Origin: Aurelia coerulea
Lineage: Eukaryota > Cnidaria > Scyphozoa > Semaeostomeae > Ulmaridae
Reading direction: 5' to 3'
Length of the DNA stretch: 64,000 nt
Assembly: GCA_039566865.1 (NCBI GenBank)
Contig: CM076948.1
Span: 27,527,001-27,591,000 of the forward strand
Shown: in pieces, positions 32,544 through 44,590 of the stretch
Position numbering within the stretch: the stretch's first letter is position 1
Layout of the letters: every line of letters begins with the position of its first letter
Program-made: the position numbers and the translations under genes
The notes under the pieces: generated by a model
The model's input: the letters and a program-made list of their open reading frames with translations, nothing else
What the model was told of the DNA's origin: nothing
Database searches by the model: none

Positions 32544-35500
32544 CTGTAAAGAAAATGACAAAATAAGTAGCCTGTTACTCACATGCAACAATTTGCAATA
32601 CGCTTCATCACACACTCCTTTTCAGCACATTTCAGCAACTTACAATTTTTCAGCAAAACTTCTGGCATACGCGAGGCTGATGCCCTCTTTAGCCATACAT
32701 GACATTGAAAATATGAATACGTGTATTTTCTATTATAAGAAACCGCTCACAAGAAACTCAGACTCTCAGATCGCCAAAAAATTAAGAAACTCCAGCATGA
32801 TTTTCTTTTATGCTCACTTGTTTCATATCATTCAGAAAGGCTTCAAAACAACTTGTTTGAAATGTTCAGGAGGGCACAGATCTGATCATTTTAAAAATCT
32901 TTCAGCGCTGGCCAAAATCCTTGGTTTCTCATAAACAAAAATGCGTGTACTAAACACAATTTGAAACTTCTTTCTGACATAAGAATAACTATAGGGTTCT
33001 ATTGAAACAAATTGAATCGAGAAGAAACATGATAGATAACAGGTTATTCGTCCGAACCTTTGATGAAGATGCTTGCAACGAAGAGTAAAACAACATTTGA
33101 AGACAGGAACGTCACTGATACAACATTTTAAGTTATACAATATTTGAAGGCAAGGCATTCCAAGAGTAATCATCGAGTCACCAAACATAAGCAAATCAAA
33201 CCTGTGATAAAATATCTAGCCGTGACACAGGCAGAGCACTAAAAAACAATCTTAGCACACTTCCTTCTTTCAAAGTAGGGGGCGAGGAAATCAACCTGGT
33301 AAACGAAACAAAATACCTCGGGGTCATGATTGATAATTGCCTTACCTGGGAAAGTCATATAAGCGCGGTTCAAAAGAAGATCTCCAGAGCTATTGGCCTA
33401 TTGAAGTATGCAAAAAATTTTGTTCAAACTGACACTTTGATAAATTTATATAGAAGCATCACGGAGCCCCATTTCAGCTACTGTTGTTCTGTCTGGGGCT
33501 CTTGTGGTGCTTCAAAGCAAGACGTGCTTCAAAAATTACAGAATAAAGCAGCCAGAATAGTAACAAATAGCCCTTTCGATGCATCTGCAGCTCCTTTGCT
33601 CCAGAGACTTGGTTGGCCATCTGTACAAAAGCTGATAAATAAAGAAACAGGTTCTATGGTTTACAAATCTCTTAACTCTCTTGCACCTCAATATCTTAGC
33701 GATCTCTTCGTGAGATTGTCCGAGGTACATCCAAGAGAGTTAAGAAACTCTAAAACAAACCTTGCAATACCCATGTTGAGAACTGGCAATGGCCAAAAAT
33801 CCTTTGCTTATCGTGGGGCCAGTCTCTGGAACAGTCTTGATTTGGATACAAAGATGGCTCCCTCAATCAATGCCTTCAAGTCCAAAATCAATGAAAAATA
33901 AACCTTTTATATATATGGAGGTGTATCGCTGTAAATTTATATATCTTTAATTTTGACGTATTCCGCTCTTTTTATTGTAAATTTTGTAGTATATAATTCT
34001 TTAATTTTGTAAGTAATTTTTTGCAGGGCCAATTGTAAAACAGTATCTATACTGAATTTGTACCCTGGGTAAACAATTTTAAAATGAAATGAAATGAAAG
34101 CACAATCTCTGGTTGCTGACAAGTTTCAATAGGGGTTACAGCATTCTGATTGGCCAGAACTTGACAGGCGTCAAAACAAAGTGGCTATGAAGCATATTTT
34201 CATGCTAAGAATCTTAGAACAAAACAAACTTAATTAACGAGAGAGACTCAAAATACGAGTTCGTAAAGCGTATGATATGATGTAACCACGGGCAATACGG
34301 CACTTTCGATGTGGCCCATATTATGATCAAAATCGTATTCTTACCAAGTTCAAACCACGACATTCAGATTTACAAAAGTAGAAAGCAAGCTAGGTCAGGG
34401 TTTTACGTCAATGAAACATGAGATCATGGTGTTTATGAAGATGATTCATACTTGAGGCCAGTTCAAAATGGTAACCAAAAACACATGACCTACCATCAAT
34501 ATTACACACACAAAGATCAGAATTGCCTAATTGATCCAAAAACTATCAAATTACAATTGCCCTTCTCTCCTTCGTGCCACAGGATTTGCCTTGACTAACA
34601 CTTTACATTTCATGCATTTCTTTCACATTTTCTACTTGGTCTAAATTTGCTTTTCAGACAGCCTAAAATGGCAATATGCCTGCGATGCGCGAGAATGGTT
34701 CTTTAATAATTGCCACATATATCACTGCACGATTATCGCACTTTACTCCAGTCAAACAAACTGACGTGGGAAATCTTTGGACCATCGAGTATCTTAAGAA
34801 AAAACTGGCGAAGAAGTACCATGGAGTCTCATAGTAAGCCATGATTTTGCATAGAAATGCTGGTTTAATTGGCTGCAAAGTTTGTAAACATTAAGACGAC
34901 CAAGAAAACCGGTAACCACAATGTTGGTATTGTGGAAAGAAAACATTGCAAAAGATGTCACTTTGTGACCTCACTTTCTATTCTTTTGTCAGGTTGCTCA
35001 TAAAACATTGATCAGGCATCCTACAACTCTACCAGCAAGTATTCTCATAGTAAAACATAGTGCCACAGTTTCTTTAGAGCATTATCGCTAAATCTTTGTC
35101 GTTTGTGATATCTATTTGATGTCATTACGGGTCACTACGAAGGTCTTGCGATAAATTTAGCCCGTTTATTCTGTCTTCAGCTCCCAAAGGTAACCGAAGG
35201 TGTTGTGTGGCGTAATGGTGCAATTCTCTTACAGCCAGGACGTGGACCGATACAGGTTTCGATCATTGAAGAGCCCCACTACTTGAGCGTAACAGTGGCG
35301 TACCCAAGGGGGGGAATGGGGGGGGTCCGGACCCCCCCACTTTTCAAAAAGATGGTCCTCGAGATTTGTACAAAAATGCAATAAAATTTGTACCTCAGGG
35401 GGGGGGTCAGGCAGATCTGTCTGGCGGTGGTCTTCGAGATTCTTGAACAGCAAGGAGAGAATGGCTTTATCTAAGGTTTGGTGGAGCAATGTTTTTGGGT

Positions 35501-38500
35501 TTCTAAGAAATGCTTGAACGATGTTGGGAGAGGCATTCTAAGCCAAAGTAGAATGTCTGTTTTCAAAATTTTCCTCTTTTCAAAAGATTCTTGCAAAAGA
35601 TGCCATTTACTGACTAAACAACGATGAGGTGGCGACAAGAGGCATTTCCTGAATAAGGGCGTGGTCACAAAAAATTTTCCGGGGCTACGCCCCAGACCCC
35701 CTCACTCCTGAGGTGCTGCGTACGCCTCTGGAGCGTAATGTCATGACATAGGGTCGCAGGCTCGATAAGGTCCTCTTTACTTCTGCAATTCATGCGCTTG
35801 GCGCCAAAAACCTTGTCTTACACCGGCCTTACATGTCTCGTATGGTCTCGTAGATCAATAGCCTCTTCTCAAAAGTTTCAGAGGTCAGTCAACTTATGCA
35901 AGATCAATGAACGTTTTGGCGGTTGACTGGCGATGTGGGGGTATAACCTTGCATGTTACACCCTTCAAAGAGCCACGCAAGCCCTCAAGAATTTAAAATA
36001 CTTCTCCTGAAACATTAGGTCAGGACAAATGGAGCATATAGGAAATCCAAAAATGCGCGGAACCTAATACTTTGCAAGTTTAGAACTTAGCAGAAGAATG
36101 TAAGCTGTTTTGGTTGGCTAAATTTCCGTCTTGTTTGGCGATCGATTAATAAAATATTGTCATGAAGAATTATCAAGGCGAGATTTACAACATATTTGGT
36201 TTCATTTCATTTATTTGACCTTCTCTTATGTTCAAAACATGCCACACTTTTCTCGCTTCGTTTCAACTTCCTTTATCTGACTCAGCTTCGAGGGTGGTTT
36301 TCACAAGCTGCAATGTCTGCTAAAAGTCTTGGAACACCTTTGCTAATTTTGACTTGACATGTTTTGCGATTTCCTCCTTTCCTCCGCAGAGCAATGTTGT
36401 TCTGTGATGATAAAATGGGGATGGCTGGACGATTTGCAACTCTGATAGATGGAATGCTGGCGCAATAACCATTAAGATTTTAAGGAAAGGCAACTTTTAG
36501 CTTAAGAGGAAAGACGCGAATAAACATTTGTATCAACAAAGTCATTCAAAGTCAAAGTCAAAGTCAAAGTCAGCAAAATAAAAGAAAGAGTTGAAGCCTC
36601 AACAGGAAACGAAGAATTACAATGATTATTAGATCACAAGTAAACAGAAATGTTGCTCGGTCGAAGCCAAATCACTCAACTTCAGACTGACATTGGAGAC
36701 GATCGAGATAACGTTAAACAAGCCGACAATGGCGCCATCCTAACCAAACAGCAAACATACTGACATAAATGACAATTCTTCGAGGAACTACGACGGATTT
36801 CGTACTACATGAATACGTGAATGTGAATAAATTCACTTTAATTTTAATCACTGATTACGAGTAGCTGTTTTTACACTGAAATTAACTGGAAGATGAATAA
36901 ACTGATTATGAAGAGTCCCTTGTATCCCTGCGGAAAACCTTGCTCGAATCACGACCTCTTATCTCGAATCTCATTCAAGTGTTATCAGTTGTTCAATCAT
37001 GGTAGCCTGCGTGCAGACTCTACTGATTCCCTGAAGAGAAGTGAGGTTCCTCCTCCAGTAGAGGTAGTTGACCAGTTCTCTAATCTGCATCTCTGTTGAT
37101 CGATTTGAGTGAACAAGATCAGTAAACGTTTGTTTCTTTGTCGTATCTCTTCTTGGCTCTGGGGCCTAAAACGAAGTGCTCAGAGCCAGGAAGAGATACG
37201 ACAAAGAAACAAACGTTTACTGATCTTGTTCACTCAAATCGATGGACAGAGATGCAGATTAGAGAACTGGTCAACTAATGGGTAAGAAGTTCTACAATGA
37301 TCATATTCCCTTCCCAAAAAATTGGTGCATCATCGCCCATGGTTCAATCGAATTGAGAGTTCCATCATGACGACTGTTACCATAGTAATCCACAAATCTC
37401 GCAATCTGATTGGTCTACTTGAAAACCGTCTCTATGAGCACTATTATGAGTCTCTATTGACCGAAGAGCCATCATCAAGTCAAAGAGCACAAGGAAACAA
37501 GGAACTCCAGGAAATAAATCTAGTAATGACAACGCTGGGCATTGAAAATACGGCGGGGAATTTCCTGATAATAAATTTTCAACCGGGATCATAAAAATCA
37601 AGGTGGGGAAGAGCAAAATTTTGGGGGGAAAACTAAGATAGTACCGGGTGTCCCTCTAAAAAAATAATCCCATTTGAAAAATCACCAAAATTTTAATTAA
37701 AAGGCCGATCTTCAAATTTCTTTTTTGGCAAGAAGATCAAAGACCAAATTATTTTACCAGACATAGCTGATCTTTTGACTTAATTTTGACTTAGTGAATT
37801 TAGCCCTTTTTTAGTGTTGCCTGGTTTTGAAGCATAGTGCAAAAGCATTGTTGATTTCCTGAGAAATTTCTCTTTGTATATTAGCCTTCTAGTTTGGTCA
37901 TAAATGTGTGTATGTATGTATGTATGTATGTATGTTGCTCTGATGATGGCCTGTTGGCCGAAACTAGTTAGCAGACGACTGAATAGAAAATGAATAGCGC
38001 AAAAGGTCAAGTCGATGCCTGCTCAATGAAGATGTTGTCTCTCTTCTTTCTCATCGTTCACTATGTATGTATGTATGTATGTATGTATGTATGTATGTAT
38101 GTATGTATGTATGTATGTATGTATGTATTGTTTGCCACTTAAAATATTTACAAGTTTTTAATATAAAAATGGATAAAATACAATATAAAGGTTAAAAACT
38201 TAAAGAAAAAACACCCCTCATTAAAGTGGCAGGGATAGCATTAAAAGGTCAAGATGGCCTTAATTCAGTAATGGTCCCCTCAGAGATGCTGAAACAACGA
38301 AAAAACGCGAGAAAGCAAAACTGTAGCTGTTTTCCATGCAAAGCACAATTTGAACTTCTGGAATGTCAGAATGAAATGCGAACTACTAGTATTGGAGACT
38401 TAAAGGTTGATGAAAAATTTCAATATGGAGTAATAGCTCTAAGACGCAAGGTTAACGATGTTGCTTAAAGAGCATAGCTCAGAATGAGGTTTTCCACTGC

Positions 38501-41500
38501 CTTATTTCATGCCCTTTTAGTAAATAAAACAAACGTTTTATCATCTTTAAATATATTTGGATCATTGACTGAAGGGATCAAAAAGAAAACCTTATAATAG
38601 TGTTGATCGACGATTTTTCAAATGGGAGTACTTTTCATTGGGACACCTGACATATGATGTATCTGCTAACCCCTGACTTATCGAAAGTGAACTTCTGGAA
38701 AGACCGGTCGTCGTGAAGGACTGGTCGTTTAAAAACTAGCCTCATTTCACAATCCGACCTTTCAACCCAAGCAATCGGTCAATATTTATCAAAAATATGC
38801 CATAGATTCAACAATTCCTGTCAAAATTTATCCTACAACGTTAATAAATTTGTGTTCAATTCATCATTTCTCCAACAAAATCTCCCAAGAATGGACCTGT
38901 AAATCATAAAAGACCTTGCATTAAAAATTCCGACAAATGGTCTCCTAGCAGGGCAGCGTTCCACCCCCCCCCCTATTGGGTTCAGCCTTGCAAAGCAGGC
39001 ACCTGAGAGTATGGAATATATTATGCAACTTAAGCATATCTTTTCTTAATACATCTATTGATTTTGCAAATGTCTTACATGTTGGTAATGGGTGTGTGGA
39101 CCAAGATATGAGGTCATATCACATCTAACAGCTGGTGTTATCATATCTTACATAACAAAACTAGCATCATAATTCAACACATTAACTTGCATAACTTAAT
39201 TTTCAACACCTTAACTTGACAGTACAATATGGGCATCTACTGACATCAATATATCTGATATTTCGTTTTGTTTTGTTTGATATTTTGTTTTGCTTTGTTT
39301 CATATTTTGTTCCTACTTTTAGAGTTTCAGAGGGAGTTTGAGTTTAGTTTTAACTTGTTTTTCCACAGTATTGGGATTTTCTAGCGATCTGAGGCTGAGT
39401 TTCTATCGGCAGCTTCTTATAAAAAATAAATGTAAGCCATTTCAAATACATACAGAAGTAGAAAAAGTAGAAAATTAAGTTGCTGTAAATATATCTACAC
39501 ATGGATTTTAGGATGCCTTACTGTTCATATTCATTGTCAAAGGTGCCATGTGTACACGTGTCAGCTTTACAACAGGCTCAAAATCATAAAAGTGTAGCAA
39601 AATCTGTGCACATTTGAGGCTCTTTGCTGTGCATAAACTGGATTCATTTCTGCCAAAACAACATAGCGTACCAAACTGATCATGAAACAACAAAACAATT
39701 TGTGACCTTGAGCTCACAACAAAAATTCCTGGCATCACCAATTTCCACATTGCTATTCTCACTCTTTCAAGTAGGAAAAGGAATGAATTGGAAGGAGAAT
39801 ATCACTTCTTCAAGTGAGAATGGGAAGAATAAAGAATAAATTAATGTTTTCAATTCATTCATATATTCTGTTCCTGTTAGGTTTGATTCAATTGCTAAGT
39901 TTAGTTTCAAGTTTTGTTTGTGTATTGCTGACATGCATAATTCTTCTATGTAGAGCACAATAGCAGATGACTTCATAGATTCAAAATGACTTCAAAATTA
40001 ACTAATCAAGGGTGATTTGATCAAATTTGCAGTTTTAGGCCAACACACACATCAATAGTTTAAAACATCAGCCACCCACATGAAAGCCAATAAATATATT
40101 TAACAACCACCCTAAATTAGGAAAGTCATAACAAATTGTGCAAAATCTGTTCCATTATCTCAGGACAGCTGAAATATACAGAACTTTATTTATCAGCACA
40201 AATTTTAGGAATAATGATGCCATGATTCCTGAATTCTTGCAAAATGTTCATGTACTCTTTCAGTGTAAGTTTGGCACTTTTAGATGAGAACCCCCATGGG
40301 CATGAAAACCCACCCGACCATGCGGCCGGGCGGTCGCAGAAAATTTTCAATCATAATGTCCTGCAGGAAATTTCTCCAAATCAATCTTGCTTCATGTATC
40401 GAGCTCTGTTTTCTCATTTCTCGAAATAAAGATATAGCTTATAAAATCAAGCAAGTTGCCTTACATGGATTGTATCTCATGCACAGTTTTATGACTATTG
40501 TAAACGACAAATATAAGAGAGGTGCAGAACTTGCTTTTTGCTCGTGCCTTTTAGAAATCATAGATGATTTCGTTCATGGTTTTCCAACCTAATCGGCTCC
40601 AAACTTCCTAGGATTTACATCCACCATGTTTCATTTGCATTTACAGAAAAACCAGTTAGCCGTTTATTGCCTATCATTGGAACATGACCTCTCTTTAAGA
40701 AAGTTCAATATTTTCACTTTTGTGTTTTTGCAGGAAATTTAGGCATGATCTTTGTCTGGTCGCAGGAAGGGAAATATTTTTTCAAGCCCTTCCCATAACT
40801 TTAAAACTTTCTCAACACTTCCTTATTTTGTATATTGAATAACTTTCTGAGTGTATCATTTTCTGTAAAAAGATGATGCTAACCATATTTTCACCAAAAA
40901 AGAATTGGGTTCCAGAAAAGTAATGTCATTCTTAGTAGAAATGCATTCAATTTTCAAGTAGAGTCATTTTTCCAAATGGAATTTGTTTTGGACAAATTGT
41001 GTGCCTTGTGGTGGATATCAGGCTTTACAGAAATTTTCTTTCTGAAATGTTCTGCTGTTACAACAGCACTGTTTCCACAAAGACTGATCTTCTTTAGCCT
41101 TCCTGCTACCAACTGAAACATTTTGGAGAAGTGAAGGTGAAGTTGGAGGATAACGTGCCAAGCACTGGGATCATATGAGTAGCTAACGGCTAATCAAATA
41201 TGTGACCCCTCATCATGATGATGCTTATGTGGTGCAGGACCCAAACCCGGTTCATCTGAACAGTTTTGGCTGCAAAGTCAGAGGATGACACCACTGCACC
41301 ACAAAACTTCAGGGTATTCATTCTTGTTGTCCTGCTATCTCTACCTGTTTTGTTTTGTATCCATGGTGGTGGAACAAGGACAGACTTCGTAATACAATAG
41401 CAGCAGTTGCTTTTGATTGACACCTCAATTCAAAGCGATTAGCGACTGCAGGCAAAGGAAATTCTCTCAACCAGTAATTCAAAACAAAAAAGCCGCAAAC

Positions 41501-43588
41501 GTTGCCCTGAAACCAGTAGGGTAAACTCGTGCCTTGTGCATGCGAAAGGTTGTTTTTAAGAGAAGTTACTGTATGTGCTTATATCGACAGAAGAGGGTAA
41601 ATCTAAAGCTCTGTCTGGTGGATTTTGTTTATTTGATTCAGGAGCTGAGCAATAAATATTTTAGTTGAGCCCTAGATATGTGAGAATTGTAATGCCTTCT
41701 GCTTGGCTTTTGAATCAAATAAACAAAATCCATCTGGTAGAACTTTAGATTTACCCTTCTTATTTCGTTATAAGAACCTAACTTCTCTTAAAAACCACCT
41801 TGAGCGTGCACAAGGAGAGAGTTTGCCCCTCTGGTTTCAGGGCAACGTTTGCGTCTCTGTTCGTTTTGAACTACTGGTTGAGAGAATTTCCTTTATTTGC
41901 AATTGCTATTCGCTTTGAATTGTGCCTGCAGTGTCAATCAAAAGCAACTGATGCTATTGTATTACAAAATCCAGCCTTGTTTGATGGTGGTAAACTGTCA
42001 TGATAATAATTGATTGGTTTCTATTAAATCTGATCATCCCCTCCCCTTTTAACTTACTAAGGGAGAAAAGGAATTGGACAGAATGCTTACCATGAGCATA
42101 GGGATGCCCAACGTTTAGGATTTTGCCCAAAAATGAAGATTTCAGTGAGTTTTTGTCTGTATCCTTGAATTTAAATTTGTAATCTGTAGTTATTTGGGGT
42201 TATTTGAATTATTTTAAGTAATTTAATGTTTGGAATATTTGTATGTGGAGGAATTTACAATCAATGAACTGAACTGAACTGCCCAAATGGGGAACCTGAA
42301 ATGCAATAAATGTTGCCTGATTTGAGGGACAGCAGCCCCCCCAGCCTGCCTGCCCCCTACACCTGTGTGATATGTATTCATATTCTTGTCATGATGCTCA
42401 AGAAATGGGGCCCTACTTGGGACTGAACACTATCCACTTGATCTGCACCACATCACTTTTCATGAGGGTGGTCAGATGTCATAATTGACCCATGTCCATT
42501 ATGTCACTCCATTCATTCAAGGGTAAGTGCTAATTATTTTCCAATTTCATGTGAATTGAATCACATCATATATTCTTATCATCCGTAGCTGAATCCCTTC
42601 AAATTCACTTTATCTTTGTTACATCAATTTTCCGCAGCATATGCTAATTAGCCAGAACAACACACAAATTCAAAATAGCTAACAGGTGAGATCGAGCGAA
42701 TGAATGACTAATTAACAGAATAAAAATAAACATTACCTCTCTCGAGTATGTGTATTTCGCTCTCACAATTTGTTGATAAAGTTTGGAAGGAGTTTCAGCT
42801 GCAAATGGAAGGTGGCCACTGATCATCACATATGTAATAACACCAATTGCCCAAAGATCCACTGAATTTGTGTATGGCTTTTTGCACAACAATTCAGGAG
42901 CGATATACTCAGGGGTACCACACCATGTTGTAAACAGAGCGTTGTCTTCGGGGTTGGATGTCGTTTTAGCGAAACCAAAGTCAGTAATTAATATCTTGGA
43001 GTCTTGCCCGGGATGGTAAAATAACAAGTTCTCAGGTTTAAGATCGCGATGCGTGATCCCTTTGCTATGAAGATAAATGACACCATCCAACACCATTTGT
43101 AAAACACGAATCGATTCTTTCTCAGTCAAATGTCCTTTCATTTTGATCCTTTCATATAATTCTCCCCCAGTTGCTAGTTCCATTACAAGGTAGACACATT
43201 CTTTTGACTCGAACACTTCCATAAGTTGGATGACATAAGGATGCCTAACTCGAGTCAAAGCGCGAAGCTCAGACTGTGAAACCTCTCTGCTGTGTTGGTT
43301 TTTTAATCTCAATATTTTCACAGCATATGGCTGCTTCGTTAACTTATTTTCAACGCGAAGTACATCACTAAAAGACCCCTTTCCAATTAATGCTTTCACA
43401 TCGTATTTAGCGAGGACCCTTGAATCAATTTTAGTCCGATATTTAGGCGGTTTACCTCTCACAGGGCTCTGTTTTTGTCCTCCTTGATGTTTCTTGTTTC
43501 GATGTGGAGAGAGAACTTTCTTTGGCTCCAAATATTCAGGACGTTCGGGCTCCTCTTTCTTTCGTAGTCTGCTGCTATCGCAGCCCAT
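31233..43588 (-). CDS. PSKH1: PSKH1-type serine/threonine kinase, two coding exons
   Basis: Exons 43588-42737 and 32543-31233 join in phase 0 (YSRE|IWKHSSDGAKDFID) to give 720 residues. The N terminus MGCDSS is a myristoylation site with an adjacent Cys for palmitoylation, as in human PSKH1, which localises to Golgi and nuclear speckles. Kinase marks: glycine loop GKGSFSDV (69-76), Lys91 in YAVKIL, Glu107, HRDLKPEN (180-187), DFG (203-205), APE (230-232). KYDVKALIGKGSF and ITHRDLKPENLL are close to PSKH1 wording. The catalytic domain ends near residue 323. The remaining ~400 residues form a Ser/Asn-rich tail absent from human PSKH1 (about 424 residues total). All catalytic residues are present, so it should be active. 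The intron is about 10.2 kb and holds many transposon remnants. Confidence 0.93.
33222..34098 (+). mobile_element. 5'-truncated CR1/Jockey-like non-LTR retrotransposon
   Basis: An open frame from about 33222 to the stop at about 33900 encodes the end of a reverse transcriptase: KYLGVMIDN, then SYCCSVWGS, LQNKAARIV and LAPQYLSDLF, all typical of the C-terminal part of animal non-LTR polymerases. The 3' UTR ends in an (atgaa)n tail at about 34083-34098. The N-terminal endonuclease and catalytic YADD part are missing, so it is dead. It sits antisense in the PSKH1 intron. Confidence 0.85.
35201..35292 (+). mobile_element. Possible tRNA-derived SINE head
   Basis: Positions 35208-35218 read tggcgtaatgg, close to a Pol III A box. 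About 40 bp later ggtttcgatc (35255-35264) resembles a B box. Sequence of the same style (gggtcgcaggctcgataagg) continues after the hAT insertion. No second copy in the window confirms a SINE. Confidence 0.25.
35293..35730. mobile_element. Non-autonomous hAT element with gagcgtaa duplication
   Basis: Ends cagtggcgtac and (inverse) cagaggcgtacg are flanked by identical gagcgtaa at 35285-35292 and 35731-35738. Its right half (minus strand: ggggcgtagccccgg, then ctttggcttagaatgc) is shared with the fragment at 49574-50620. At 438 bp it has no transposase. It lies in the PSKH1 intron. Confidence 0.9.
36547..36572 (+). repeat. Short (GTCAAA)n tract
   Basis: About four copies of a hexamer (gtcaaa) in the PSKH1 intron. 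No function is suggested. Confidence 0.8.
37068..37275. repeat. Near-perfect long hairpin, arms about 94 bp
   Basis: The arm 37068-37161 (gttgaccagttctctaatct ... cttggctct) is repeated inverted at 37182-37275 with few differences, around a spacer of about 20 bp. It is immediately preceded by a tagcctgcgtgcagactc motif (37004-37021) shared with the palindrome at 44459-44590 and a solo at about 46366-46383. It would fold into a long double-stranded hairpin if transcribed with the PSKH1 intron or antisense. Confidence 0.9.
37936..37973 (+). ncRNA. Hammerhead-ribozyme-like motif 2 (best example)
   Basis: TGCT (37936-37939) precedes CTGATGA (37940-37946). An extra T follows, then GGCC-TGTT-GGCC as stem II and GAAA (37960-37963). 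The palindrome ACTAGT (37963-37968) gives a two-base-pair stem III, then T and AGCA (37970-37973), which pairs with the leading TGCT as stem I. That is a full type I layout with a minimal palindromic stem III, as in retroelement hammerheads. The unpaired T after CTGATGA and the GUU cleavage triplet are deviations. Confidence 0.45.
38062..38128 (+). repeat. (TATG)n microsatellite
   Basis: About sixteen uninterrupted copies of tatg, with a shorter tract at about 37913-37935. Between the two tracts lies the hammerhead-like motif. Confidence 0.95.
41355..41998. repeat. Large imperfect palindrome, arms about 290 bp
   Basis: The arm 41355-41641 is matched inverted by about 41706-41998. Examples: gattttgtttatttgattca against tgaatcaaataaacaaaatc, and tactgtat...ttaagagaagtt against aacttctcttaa. 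The spacer is about 65 bp. Divergence between arms is visible, so it is old. It lies in the PSKH1 intron; overlapping short frames are by-products. Confidence 0.8.
42160..42285 (+). mobile_element. Non-LTR retrotransposon 3' UTR remnant
   Basis: AT-rich sequence ends in gaactgaactgaactg (about 42266-42284), the same tail type as the minus-strand remnant at 9407. No coding part remains. Confidence 0.5.
42737..43588 (-). CDS. PSKH1: PSKH1-like gene, exon 1: acylated N terminus and most of the kinase domain
   Basis: 284 codons run from the ATG at 43588 to a gagag|gtaatg donor at 42737. Residues 1-50 are a basic linker after MGC; 51-284 are the kinase N-lobe and most of the C-lobe. The start is fixed by the MGC acylation motif, conserved in the family. 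Confidence 0.93.
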
Positions 43589-44458
43589 AGTAAGAGCAAA
43601 ACACGACGCCTTCCGTGCTCATAATGTTCGTACTTTTAATTCAAACAACATTGGCGGCATGACACATGTTAAGAAGCTTTTCCGGCGACAAGGCAGGTCA
43701 AACCAGAATTTGTTGGGGCAGTGTTTAGGCCCTGCCTGTGACTTTACTGCTACATGACATGCTGAAGCGTCATTTCTCTACTTTGACTCCAATAGCGTGT
43801 TCACATCGTCGAATGAAGACATTAATGACCACTCTCTCCGTTTCAATCGGTTTGTTTACACTTTGCAAGCAAAGAATCAACTGTAAATTTGAGATTAATT
43901 CTTCATTCGCTCTTTCGCTTGCTCTGATGTTGTTATGTCAAGTCAGTCACAGCACAGCAGCCTCAAGGTGAATACATGCAATTGGAATGCTGTCATCAAA
44001 AGGGGTCTGGATCCAAAGGGGGATTGGGTCGAGTTCACCTCAAATGTCATTCAAATTACAACCCAAATGAATTGTGGGAGCTAGAGCTATATTACCATGG
44101 TAATTATGACGCAGGCTTAAAATGAAAATTGAATAAAATATGATATCATTAAAAGATGGGTATAGATTTTTGGAAAAAGCAACAAGAAAAACTTGAAAAC
44201 GTGTTTCAAATAACGTAATGAAATTGCCAACAAACATGGTGAGTAATCTAATTTTCATTGCCGCGTTCTTTGACAAAGATTGCTGACCAAAAACAAGTCT
44301 TGATTTGATAGAATGTCTTACATAAATGCATAGTCAATACAAGATAAATGGTATGAAATTTCCTAGGCAACAACTGTGGAATGATTGTTGAATTAAAAAT
44401 TCATAAATTCTCGTAGACTGTTGGAACTTGAAATTCAAATCGAGCGTTCTGTCTGAAT
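43589..44458. other. 5' flank of the PSKH1-like gene
   Basis: Holds the presumptive promoter and 5' UTR. No TATA element or recognised motif at a convincing distance. Plus-strand frames here have no family similarity. Confidence 0.4.
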
Positions 44459-44590
44459 CTAGCCTGCGTGCAGCCTCAACTCTAGCCTGCGTGCAGACTC
44501 AACTAGAGTCTGCACGCAGGCTACCTCAACTCCTCCTCAAAGCAAAAGTAGTTTCCTTTGAGGAGGAGTTGAGGGTGCATGCAGGCTAGA
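44459..44590. repeat. Nested palindromes built on agcctgcgtgcagactc
   Basis: The 17-mer occurs direct, direct again (with a c for an a) and inverted within about 65 bp, followed by an inverted pair ctcaactcctcctcaaag and ctttgaggaggagttgag, and then a further gcatgcaggctaga. Solo copies of the motif with the same continuation (tctactgattccct) lie at 37004 and, inverted, at about 46360. It is therefore the end of a dispersed element. Confidence 0.8.

Larger units (their letters stand above)
37644..38650. mobile_element. TA-family element of about 1 kb with internal microsatellites
   Basis: The left end ccgggtgtccctctaaaaaa and right end ttttcattgggacacctg are inverted, and arms of about 45 bp (including cccatttgaaaaatc) are shared. 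Left flank is TA; the right flank has decayed. Inside are (tatg)n tracts, a hammerhead-like motif at 37936-37973, and an 80-codon frame at 38226-38468 containing CSCFPCKAQFELLEC that matches no domain I recognise. It may be a composite of several insertions. Confidence 0.65.

Noticed and set aside
37322..37594. 90-codon frame after the long hairpin
   Set aside because: No recognisable domain, no transcript signals; could be part of an unknown element but unsupported.
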